Assembly: GCA_041485845.1 (NCBI GenBank)
Contig: JBGPKH010000184.1
Location: 1 to 13,719, forward strand
DNA: 13,719 nt
Direction of reading: 5' to 3'
From: OMOG01 sp041485845
GTDB lineage: Bacteria > Acidobacteriota > Terriglobia > Bryobacterales > Bryobacteraceae
Below are positions 1-6,338 of this stretch, piece after piece. The notes beneath the pieces were generated by a model. The model made no database searches and was not told the DNA's origin. It was given only the letters and a program-made list of their open reading frames with translations. Numbering within the stretch: position 1 is the first letter of the stretch; every line of letters begins with the position of its first letter. The position numbers and the translations under genes are program-made.

Positions 1-1532
1 CGAACCTGCTGCTGGTGCGGGCGGTGGCCCGCCGTCACGAATCCAGCGTGCGGCTGGCGCTGGGCGCGAGCCGCTTTCGCATGGTGCGCCAGTTCCTGGC
101 GGAAAGTATGCTGGTGGCGACGGCCGGTTGCGCCGCCGGTGTTTTGTTGGGGCGCATCATGATGGGGCTGCTGGTCTCCATTGCCCCGCCCGGCATTCCG
201 CAAATCCAGAACGTAACCATGGACTGGCGCGTCTTCGCGATGTGTACCGCAATCGCCACTGTCACCGGCCTGGCGTTCGGCATCGCACCGGCGTGGCAGG
301 CTTCGCAGACCAAGCCGGTCGAGGCCCTGAAGACGACCGCGCGAAATACCGGGGGCAAGTCGCAGGCCCGCTGGCGGATATCGCTCACGGTGGCCGAGGT
401 GGCGCTGTCGACGATCCTGATGGTGGGAGCCGGGCTGCTGCTGAAGAGCTTCATCCTGCTGATGGGCGTGGATCTGGGATTCCAGCCGGACCGGGTCCTG
501 GTGATGGCCATCAATCTTCCCGAACCGCGTTATCGCGACGCCACACAGCGGCTGCAGTTCTTCCAGCAACTGGAAGAGCGCGTGAAGGGATTGCCGGGAG
601 TGCGGTCGGTGGCGTATGCCAATCGGATGCCCCTGCGCGGCGGGTGGGGCGGCAGCATCATTCTGGATACCGCGCCCGACGGCAGTTTTGAACCGGATTT
701 GCAGGCCGTGAGTCCGGGCTACTTCGAGACGTTGGGGATTTCGCTCTCGCGCGGGCGGCTGCTGACCGCGGACGATCGTGTGGGCCAGCAGCCGGTGGCG
801 GTGGTGAACCAGGCGTTCGCGCGCCAGTTCCTGCAAGGCAAGGACGGGGTGGGGCGCCGGCTGTCCCGCGGAAAAGGCCGGCCGTGGCTCACGATTGTCG
901 GGGTGGTCAACGATATCCGCCGCGCCGGCAAGACCGGCGAGATCACTCCACAGGCATATTTTGCGGCCGCGCAGACCGATCAATACCCCGTACGCATCGG
1001 CGACCTGGCGGTGCGCACGGCCGGCGAGCCGCGGCAACTGGTGAATGCGATTCAGAGCCAGGTGTGGGCATTGGACAAGGACCAGCCCGTCACGGCGGTC
1101 CGGACGCTGGAAGAGATCATCGATGCCTCGGTGGCGCAGAGGCGCTTCCAGACGCTGCTGCTGGTAGCCTTCGCGGCGGTGGCTGTGGGGCTGGCGATGA
1201 TCGGCATCTTCGGAGTGCTGTCGTATTCCGTGAACCAGCGGATCTCGGAGCTGGGTCTCCGCATGGCGCTGGGCGCGGCGCCGCGCAGCATCGTCATGCT
1301 GGTGTTGAAACAGGCGGGAGCGCTGATCGCCGCGGGCGTGGCGATCGGCCTGGCGGGAGCCTACGGCCTCACGCGATACGTGGAGAGCCTCCTGTTCGGC
1401 ATCCAGCCGGCCGACTGGAAGACCTACGTGGCGGCCGTCGCGCTGCTCGCCGCTGTAGCTGTGGCCGCCGCCCTTATTCCTGCGCGCCGCGGATCGAAGG
1501 TGGACCCGATCGTGGCGCTGCGGTACGAGTAG
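1..1532 (+). CDS. ADOP-like FtsX/MacB-type ABC transporter permease, 5' end outside window
   Basis: This is the C-terminal 509 residues of an inner-membrane permease; the reading frame is open from base 3 and the true start lies upstream. Visible in order are the end of a first FtsX domain (residues about 1-105, with the ALGASR-type loop and membrane segments near 34-58 and 72-92), a membrane segment near 122-146, a periplasmic MacB_PCD-like domain (about 147-377), and a second FtsX domain with three hydrophobic segments (about 378-505). The end DPIVALRYE is the usual end of this family. Two FtsX halves in one chain without an ATPase match the acidobacterial duplicated orphan permeases, normally about 800-880 residues, so roughly 300 or more residues are missing. 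Members are thought to act with MacB/LolD-like ATPases in exporting small molecules or in envelope work; the substrate is unknown. The GTG at 15 is only the first start-like codon in the window. Confidence 0.93.
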   Translation, partial: NLLLVRAVARRHESSVRLALGASRFRMVRQFLAESMLVATAGCAAGVLLGRIMMGLLVSIAPPGIPQIQNVTMDWRVFAMCTAIATVTGLAFGIAPAWQASQTKPVEALKTTARNTGGKSQARWRISLTVAEVALSTILMVGAGLLLKSFILLMGVDLGFQPDRVLVMAINLPEPRYRDATQRLQFFQQLEERVKGLPGVRSVAYANRMPLRGGWGGSIILDTAPDGSFEPDLQAVSPGYFETLGISLSRGRLLTADDRVGQQPVAVVNQAFARQFLQGKDGVGRRLSRGKGRPWLTIVGVVNDIRRAGKTGEITPQAYFAAAQTDQYPVRIGDLAVRTAGEPRQLVNAIQSQVWALDKDQPVTAVRTLEEIIDASVAQRRFQTLLLVAFAAVAVGLAMIGIFGVLSYSVNQRISELGLRMALGAAPRSIVMLVLKQAGALIAAGVAIGLAGAYGLTRYVESLLFGIQPADWKTYVAAVALLAAVAVAAALIPARRGSKVDPIVALRYE

Positions 1533-1582
1533 GGGAGGCGGGGCATCAGGTGAGCCGCAAGGCCATATTCAACGCTGGTGTC

Positions 1583-1591
1583 TGGTATGGT
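1583..1591 (+). promoter_or_regulatory. candidate extended -10 element for vapBC
   Basis: A TG-n-TATGGT sequence (4 of 6 matches to TATAAT plus the extended TG) ends 12 bases before the vapB ATG. No convincing -35 is seen, and no Shine-Dalgarno sequence precedes the ATG, so a transcript from here would be nearly leaderless. This is a weak call from motif shape alone; vapBC could also be read through from the permease gene. Confidence 0.25.
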
Positions 1592-1603
1592 GTATTCGGT
1601 GTC

Positions 1604-1807
1604 ATGGCAACAGCGCGCAAGATCACCGTCGAGGCGCCGCCGGAACTTCTCGAAAAGGCGCAACGAGCCAGCGGCAGCGGCATCACCCAGACCGTTCGCA
1701 CCGGCCTGAAGCAAGTTGCGGCATCGCAGGCTTGCGCGCGGTTGCGCCAGCTCCGGGGCAAGGTTCGCTTCACGCGCACGTTAGCTGAGCTGAAGGCCGG
1801 CCGATGA
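1604..1807 (+). CDS. vapB: VapB-like ribbon-helix-helix antitoxin
   Basis: A 67-residue protein that should bind and neutralise the PIN-domain toxin encoded next, and repress its own promoter as a dimer. The N-terminus has the ribbon-helix-helix layout: a short strand (KITVEAP, residues 6-12), helix 1 (PELLEKAQRAS) and helix 2 (ITQTVRTGLKQVAAS). A basic C-terminal segment with LRGK follows, of the sort that docks on the toxin. The ATG at 1604 is the only standard start in frame before the conserved N-terminus, although no clear Shine-Dalgarno sequence precedes it. Its TGA (1805-1807) overlaps the toxin ATG by four bases (ATGA), the usual coupling in type II toxin-antitoxin operons. The RHH class is assigned by pattern and partner; the exact VapB subfamily is not certain. 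Confidence 0.82.
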   Translation: MATARKITVEAPPELLEKAQRASGSGITQTVRTGLKQVAASQACARLRQLRGKVRFTRTLAELKAGR

Positions 1808-2268
1808 TCGCGGTTGACACCAGCACCTGGATCGCCTTCCTGCAAGGAGATGGCGGCGAGGACACGGAACTGCGCGACAGGGCGCTCCAGGACCGGCAAG
1901 TGGTAATGGCGCCCGTCGTGCTCACCGAGCTATTGAGCGACCCGAAGCTTTCTGCAGAGGTTTCACAAACCCTCTCAGAACTGCCTCTCATCGAGGACAG
2001 TCCCGGCTATTGTCAACGAGCAGGCGAGTTACGGGCGAAGGTGCTGGCGAAGCGCCGCAGGGCGCGCCTCGGCGATGCCCTGCTCGCCCAGAGTTGTATC
2101 GACAGCGGGATTGCTCTCCTCACGCGAGACCGGGATTTTCGGGCATTCGCCGGCGCTGCCGGCCTCGATCTCCCGATTGGGTCCCGAGGGCGGGCTGCTT
2201 CCCACGCCGCGCCGGGCGCGATACAATCTTACTCGGATCTCCAAAGAGCCTTCTCGAGGAAGTCATGA
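1804..2268 (+). CDS. vapC: VapC-like PIN-domain ribonuclease toxin
   Basis: A 154-residue PIN-domain protein, predicted to be a magnesium-dependent endoribonuclease that blocks translation when freed from VapB. The four acidic positions of the family are present: D5 (MIAVDTSTW), E42 (VLTELL), D91 (LGDALLA) and D109 (TRDRDF, with D111 nearby), so the active site looks intact. A GAAGG sequence lies 7 bases before the ATG, and the start overlaps the vapB stop. VapC proteins usually end near residue 130. Here about 25 extra residues (126-154) run through what looks like a promoter for the next gene, so this tail may be a recent read-on rather than a functional domain. The TGA at 2266 overlaps the ATG of the following small gene (ATGA again), which makes translational coupling with unrelated downstream genes possible. 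Confidence 0.9.
   Translation: MIAVDTSTWIAFLQGDGGEDTELRDRALQDRQVVMAPVVLTELLSDPKLSAEVSQTLSELPLIEDSPGYCQRAGELRAKVLAKRRRARLGDALLAQSCIDSGIALLTRDRDFRAFAGAAGLDLPIGSRGRAASHAAPGAIQSYSDLQRAFSRKS
2199..2227 (+). promoter_or_regulatory. candidate internal promoter upstream of the KPAV-repeat gene
   Basis: A TACAAT -10 box (2222-2227, 5 of 6 matches) is preceded at 17 bases by TTCCCA (2199-2204, 4 of 6 matches to TTGACA). It lies inside the last codons of vapC, and transcription would begin near 2234, about 31 bases before the ATG at 2265. It would let the two downstream genes be expressed apart from the toxin-antitoxin pair. This is motif evidence only. Confidence 0.4.
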
Positions 2269-2477
2269 AATTGCCAGGAAGCCGGAAAAACAAATCTTCC
2301 CGCATTCGAGGCGGCGGCGCCGCGGCACGCGCCGCGCAATTCGCGCTGGAGCGTGGGCAGCCCGCGCCGAAGGCGCAAGCGGACAAGGCCGCGGACAAAC
2401 CCGCGGTCAAACCCGCGGTCAAACCCGCGGTCAAACCCGCGGTCAAACCCAACAAAGAGAAACCCTCAACCACGTAG
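2265..2477 (+). CDS. small basic protein with KPAV tandem repeats
   Basis: I do not recognise this 70-residue protein. It starts MKLPGSRKNK, has an Ala/Arg-rich stretch (residues 16-30), then a low-complexity Lys/Pro/Ala/Val tail with four KPAV units plus a final KP (residues 45-62), and ends KEKPSTT. It has no hydrophobic segment and is strongly basic, like Lys/Pro/Ala-rich disordered tails that bind nucleic acid or the envelope; that comparison is only by composition. The start is supported by GAGGA about 5-6 bases before the ATG and by the four-base overlap with the vapC stop. Its TAG is 11 bases before the next start, and the next gene has its own GGGAGA, so the two are probably co-expressed. 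The reading could be spurious, but the in-frame 12-bp repeat and well-placed ribosome site favour a real gene. Confidence 0.6.
   Translation: MKLPGSRKNKSSRIRGGGAAARAAQFALERGQPAPKAQADKAADKPAVKPAVKPAVKPAVKPNKEKPSTT
2397..2450 (+). repeat. 12-bp tandem repeat, four and a half copies
   Basis: The unit AAACCCGCGGTC occurs four times without any mismatch (2397-2444), followed by half a unit (2445-2450). A degenerate copy, AAGGCCGCGGAC, comes directly before it (2385-2396). The length is a multiple of three, so copy-number change alters only the number of KPAV units. Perfect identity suggests recent slippage. Confidence 0.97.
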
Positions 2478-2488
2478 GGAGAAGCACC

Positions 2489-5400
2489 ATGAGACTCACC
2501 CGAAGCGCCGCTCGCAGAGGCAAGCGGAAAGGCCGCGTTGCCGGCGGCAAGGTCCTGGCCCGAATCCTGTACTTCGAATCGCAGCGCAGGCCGGAAGCTG
2601 AAGACACACGCAAGCGAATTGCCCAGGCGCCCAACCAGGAGTTGTTCCGCCACCCGCGCACCACTGGCCCCAAGACGCACCCCAAGGGTGGATCGCAATT
2701 GCTGGCGGCACACGCCCACGTTGCGGAAATGGCGGCCGCCGTTCCAATTGCCACGGCGTGGCGGCCGCTGGGTCCGTTTTCGATGCCGCACGGCCAGACG
2801 TATGGCAAGGGACCGGGTTGCCGGCCGGCCATCTCAGGACGCGTCGCGGGCATTGCGGTCGATCCGTCCAACCCGGCTCACATCCTGATCGCCTCGGCCG
2901 GTGGCGGGGTCTGGGAATCGAGCGATACCGGCGCCAGTTGGGCTCCGCGCACCGACTCGATGCCGTCTCTCTCCATGGGCGCGATCGCGTTCGCACCCTC
3001 GAATCCGTCTATGGTTTACGCCGGAACGGGCGAGGGCGATTCCACCTTCGTCGATTCGCCGAACCTGTTGGGCGCCGGGCTTCTGCGCTCCACCGATGGC
3101 GGAACCACGTGGAGCGTTCTGGCCACCTCCCCGTTCGCGCAAAACGGCTTCTACGATCTGGTGGTAGATCCGCTCAACGCGAATCATTTGCTGGCGGCCA
3201 CCACGATCGGGCTGTTCGAATCGACGAACGGCGGCACGTCCTGGACCGAGCGGCGCGCGCAACGCACCTGGTCGGTGTCGATGCATCCCGCGGTGGCAGG
3301 CAGCGCGGCGTCCACCAAGGAAGTTTTCGCCGGATGCGCCGACGGCGTCTTCCGGTCGGCCAACGGAGGCAAGGCGTGGACGAAGGTGACGCTCCCGGGC
3401 GCTCCGTCGTCCTTCGAGCGCATTGAGGTTTGCTTTGCGCCGTCGGATGGGAACATCGTCTATGTGGCCGCCGCCGGGCCTCCCGATCAACCGGATCCCG
3501 GCGATCCCAATTCCACGCAGCCGACGCCGTACGTGTGGCGGCGCGCGGTAGCCTCGGGCACTTTCGCTAAAGCGACCCCGCCGGCGGATCTGCAGACGGG
3601 ACAATCCTGGTATGACTGGTTCGCGGCTGTGGCGCCGAACAATCCCAACGTGCTCTACATCGGCGGCATCAACTCACACAAAGGCATCCGTTCGGCCACG
3701 GGCGTTTGGACCTGGTCGAATATCTCGGCCAAGAACAGCGGTGATTCCATCCATCCGGACCAGCACGCGATCGCCTTCAGCCCGGCAGATGCGAACGTGG
3801 TTTACATCGGCTGCGATGGCGGGATCTTCCGCTCGCCCAATGCCGGCACAAGCTGGCAATCGCTCAACAAGGGACTGTGCACCAGTGAAATCGAGTTCCT
3901 CACGCAGCATCCGCAATTTGAGACCTGGCTGCTGGCCGGCACACAGGACAACGGCACGATGCAATACCACGGTCAGGAAGTCTGGCATCACATCGGCGAC
4001 GGGGATGGCGGCGACTGTGCCACCAACTTCGACAACCCCTACATTTGCTACCACAGCTTCTACGACATGGGCCTGATGCGGTCCACAAAGGGTGGAACCT
4101 GGAACACGTGGCCCGGCGATGTGATCGGGCCGCCGGTGACGCCGGCGGAAAGTTATCCCGACGGAGCCCTGTTTTATCCACCCGCGGAAGCCAACGGCCC
4201 GGTGGTAGCACAAGCCGGCAACAAGCTGTTCGTCTCGCGGGACGATGGAGACCATTGGACCCGTGTCACTCTGCCCCTGGCGAGCGGCGAGCTGTGCTCG
4301 GCACTGGCGATTCCGGTGCCCACACGAATCTACGCAGGGACCTCGGGCGGGAAGATCTCCCGCGCCGATTTCGGCGGAACCAAGTGGACCGCCACGACAC
4401 TCACGCGTCCGGTGGCGGGATTCACCAGCGACATCATGGTGGATTCCACCAACGCCAACGTGATCTATGCGATCTATTCCGGCCTGGCTCCGGGCGCAAG
4501 CGGGCACGTCTTCCGGTCCAAGGATGGCGGCGCATCGTGGACCAACATTTCCGCGGGTCTTCCGGACATCGCGGCCAACGCCATTGAAATCGATCCCGCG
4601 CATCCCGATACGCTTTTTCTCGCCATGGATCTGGGGGTATTTCGATCGGTTAATGCGGGAGTCGCGTGGTCTGCCTTCAACCATGGACTGCCCAACGCGC
4701 TGGTTAAGGATCTGGTCTTCCACGCGCCCTCCCGCCTGCTGCGCGCGGGCACGCAGGCGCGCGGCGTGTGGGAGATCCCGGTGGATGTGGCCACGCTGCC
4801 GGATGTGCAGGTTTTCCTGCGGGACAGCGCCGTGGATTCCGGACGCTTGTCGCCGTCGCCTTCCGGCGTCAACGATCCCTTCACTTTCGGGGCACAGACG
4901 TTTTGGTTTCAGAGTCAGGATATTAAGGTAGATGCGCCGTCCTTTCTTACGCCGTCGCTGGCGGGCGTCGACTTCGCGGTTTTCGGCGACGATCAGAGCA
5001 TGGTGGATGGCGGGATCGAGTTCGCGGCGGGCTTAGGCAGCGAGAATCCGCAACGCAACACCACGGTCAGGGTGTACGTGCAGGTGCATAATCGTGGGGT
5101 GAAGACCGCGGCCAACGTGGCCGTCAAGGTGTTCTTCGCGGCGGCGGGCGTCACGTTCCCCGATCTGCCCACCGGATTCTGGACCGGTTTCCCAAGCAAT
5201 ACAGTTCCGGCGAGCTCGCCTTGGCAGCCTATTGCCGCGCACGCGACTCTGGCTTCCGTTGAGCCCGGCAAATCGCAGATCGCCGGATTTGAATGGACGG
5301 TGCCGTCTACCGCCGCGGATGCCACGGCGCTTCTGGCCATCATCACCGCCGATAACGACTCCATCGCGACGGCCGACCTGAACATCGCCAACCTGGTGCA

Positions 5401-5875
5401 GGGTGAAAGAAAGTGCGGGCTGCGCAACGTGGCGGTGGTGAACTCCGCACCCCATACGGCGCCACCCATCCAGGCGTTGCCGCTAAGCCTGGGAGCTCTT
5501 GACGGCTCGGGTGCGTTTTCACTGCACGCCGACGCCGCGGCCGGTTCCATCGTGCGTGGACTGATTTTCAGCAAGCGGCTGGCAAAACTGGCCGCCAAGG
5601 CTGGATTGAAGCGCGTGAAACTCACGGCAGGGCACAATGACGAATTGGCCCGCCTGTTTGCGGCTTCGCCGGCGCTGAAGAAGTCACTCGACACGTCCAA
5701 AGTGTTTGCGCTGCGCGCCGGAGCGCTGATGGAGTCCTTCTCCTTAGCCCAAGGAGTGACCGAGCCGATCGTGGCGCTCATCGATCCCGCGGCGGCCGTG
5801 GGGCGGGGATCGCTGATGCAAGTGAATGAGGCCGGGGAGATCGTCGGGGGGATCACGTTCGAGGCGCGCGGTTAG
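2489..5875 (+). CDS. large Asp-box (BNR/sortilin-like) beta-propeller protein with CARDB-like C-terminal region
   Basis: An 1128-residue protein. Residues 1-75 are basic and low in hydrophobics. A propeller region follows (about 78-770), starting WRPLGP and carrying eight Asp-box motifs of form S-x-D/N-x-G-x-x-W near residues 143, 201, 244, 289, 449, 583, 676 and 719 (for example SSDTGASW, STDGGTTW, SKDGGASW). Residues about 850-960 resemble a CARDB/Ig-like fold (VHNRGVKTAANVAVKVFF). The last 160 residues include a helical stretch near 1026-1072. Asp-box propellers occur in sialidases, sortilin-like proteins and YCF48-like assembly factors; no catalytic signature is seen, so binding or scaffolding is more likely than hydrolysis. 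The ATG at 2489 has GGGAGA just upstream. No Sec or Tat signal peptide is visible at this or a nearby start, which is odd because relatives are usually exported. Upstream in-frame extension would run through vapC and is rejected. Confidence 0.88.
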   Translation: MRLTRSAARRGKRKGRVAGGKVLARILYFESQRRPEAEDTRKRIAQAPNQELFRHPRTTGPKTHPKGGSQLLAAHAHVAEMAAAVPIATAWRPLGPFSMPHGQTYGKGPGCRPAISGRVAGIAVDPSNPAHILIASAGGGVWESSDTGASWAPRTDSMPSLSMGAIAFAPSNPSMVYAGTGEGDSTFVDSPNLLGAGLLRSTDGGTTWSVLATSPFAQNGFYDLVVDPLNANHLLAATTIGLFESTNGGTSWTERRAQRTWSVSMHPAVAGSAASTKEVFAGCADGVFRSANGGKAWTKVTLPGAPSSFERIEVCFAPSDGNIVYVAAAGPPDQPDPGDPNSTQPTPYVWRRAVASGTFAKATPPADLQTGQSWYDWFAAVAPNNPNVLYIGGINSHKGIRSATGVWTWSNISAKNSGDSIHPDQHAIAFSPADANVVYIGCDGGIFRSPNAGTSWQSLNKGLCTSEIEFLTQHPQFETWLLAGTQDNGTMQYHGQEVWHHIGDGDGGDCATNFDNPYICYHSFYDMGLMRSTKGGTWNTWPGDVIGPPVTPAESYPDGALFYPPAEANGPVVAQAGNKLFVSRDDGDHWTRVTLPLASGELCSALAIPVPTRIYAGTSGGKISRADFGGTKWTATTLTRPVAGFTSDIMVDSTNANVIYAIYSGLAPGASGHVFRSKDGGASWTNISAGLPDIAANAIEIDPAHPDTLFLAMDLGVFRSVNAGVAWSAFNHGLPNALVKDLVFHAPSRLLRAGTQARGVWEIPVDVATLPDVQVFLRDSAVDSGRLSPSPSGVNDPFTFGAQTFWFQSQDIKVDAPSFLTPSLAGVDFAVFGDDQSMVDGGIEFAAGLGSENPQRNTTVRVYVQVHNRGVKTAANVAVKVFFAAAGVTFPDLPTGFWTGFPSNTVPASSPWQPIAAHATLASVEPGKSQIAGFEWTVPSTAADATALLAIITADNDSIATADLNIANLVQGERKCGLRNVAVVNSAPHTAPPIQALPLSLGALDGSGAFSLHADAAAGSIVRGLIFSKRLAKLAAKAGLKRVKLTAGHNDELARLFAASPALKKSLDTSKVFALRAGALMESFSLAQGVTEPIVALIDPAAAVGRGSLMQVNEAGEIVGGITFEARG

Positions 5876-5917
5876 CCCTGCGGACGCACGTTCGGAGTTA
5901 CGTTGATTTCGTAAAGA

Positions 5918-5937
5918 CCGCTCCCTTACGGCCGCGG
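5918..5937 (+). repeat. 20-nt intergenic motif, copy 1
   Basis: CCGCTCCCTTACGGCCGCGG lies 42 bases after the stop codon of the propeller gene, in the sense of that gene. It matches the reverse complement of 8049-8068 at 18 of 20 positions. The right half contains the palindrome CGGCCG. Both copies lie just after a stop codon in gene sense, which suggests a dispersed intergenic repeat or a 3'-end signal. Confidence 0.6.
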
Positions 5938-6304
5938 CTCAGAGGGGCGCCGCGCGCGTCAGCAAGCGGTTTTCGCGTACTCGGGTGAATTTCGGAAACT
6001 CTGACTTGGCATCGCCTCGAACATTCCATTGCCCCCATCGGGTGAGTGTGCCTGCTAACTAGCGCCGCGCCTCGCTCGAAGGCCGCAAGATGCCCTCGAT
6101 CCGGAGTACGTGACGAGATTTCCGTAGTGCCGCATGGTACGCGCGATGTGGAATGGAGCCACCGGAGCAAGCATTCCTTCCGAGTCTCCGCCCATACACG
6201 GCCCGGAGGCTTGCTGAAACGCGGTGCCCTCGGCCCACTAACTCTAGGTCCAGGACAGCGAGCAACTCACCCGCCCCCGCTTCCAACCTGCGACCCGCCC
6301 ATGG

Positions 6305-6334
6305 CCCCCGTCCCTGGCCCCGGCCCCGGCCCCC
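6305..6334 (-). other. G-quadruplex-capable tract after the oxidoreductase stop codon
   Basis: Read on the minus strand, five G-runs of 5, 4, 4, 3 and 5 bases are separated by loops of only 2-3 bases, beginning 4 bases after the TAA of the oxidoreductase gene. This fits the standard G3+/N1-7 pattern and would be in the 3' untranslated part of that mRNA. Whether it folds in the cell is unknown. Confidence 0.7.
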
Positions 6335-6338
6335 GGCC

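Larger units (their letters stand above)
5876..6338. other. intergenic region between converging genes, no credible gene
   Basis: These 463 bases separate the 3' ends of the propeller gene and the oxidoreductase gene. Short open frames exist on both strands, but none has a recognisable domain, a good ribosome site or a bounded start. The region contains one copy of a 20-nt motif (5918-5937) and a C-rich tract (6305-6334). The minus-strand frame across 5920-5990 spells a peptide containing ADARGAPLSRGR, which from memory resembles spurious peptides read through dispersed intergenic repeats in related genomes. No rho-independent terminator with a T-run was found. Confidence 0.6.

Noticed and set aside
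884..1603. Long + frame upstream of and in frame with vapB
   Set aside because: It runs through the permease gene in the wrong frame, is rich in Arg/Gly as expected for a shadow frame, and only its last 67 residues look like a protein family.
2075..2488. In-frame extension of the propeller protein upstream to 2075
   Set aside because: It would overlap vapC and the KPAV gene in another frame, has no family-like sequence, and the ATG at 2489 has its own GGGAGA ribosome site.
3674..4723. 349-residue minus-strand open frame opposite the propeller gene
   Set aside because: Composition is that of an antisense shadow of GC-rich coding DNA; the opposite strand has clear Asp-box repeats.
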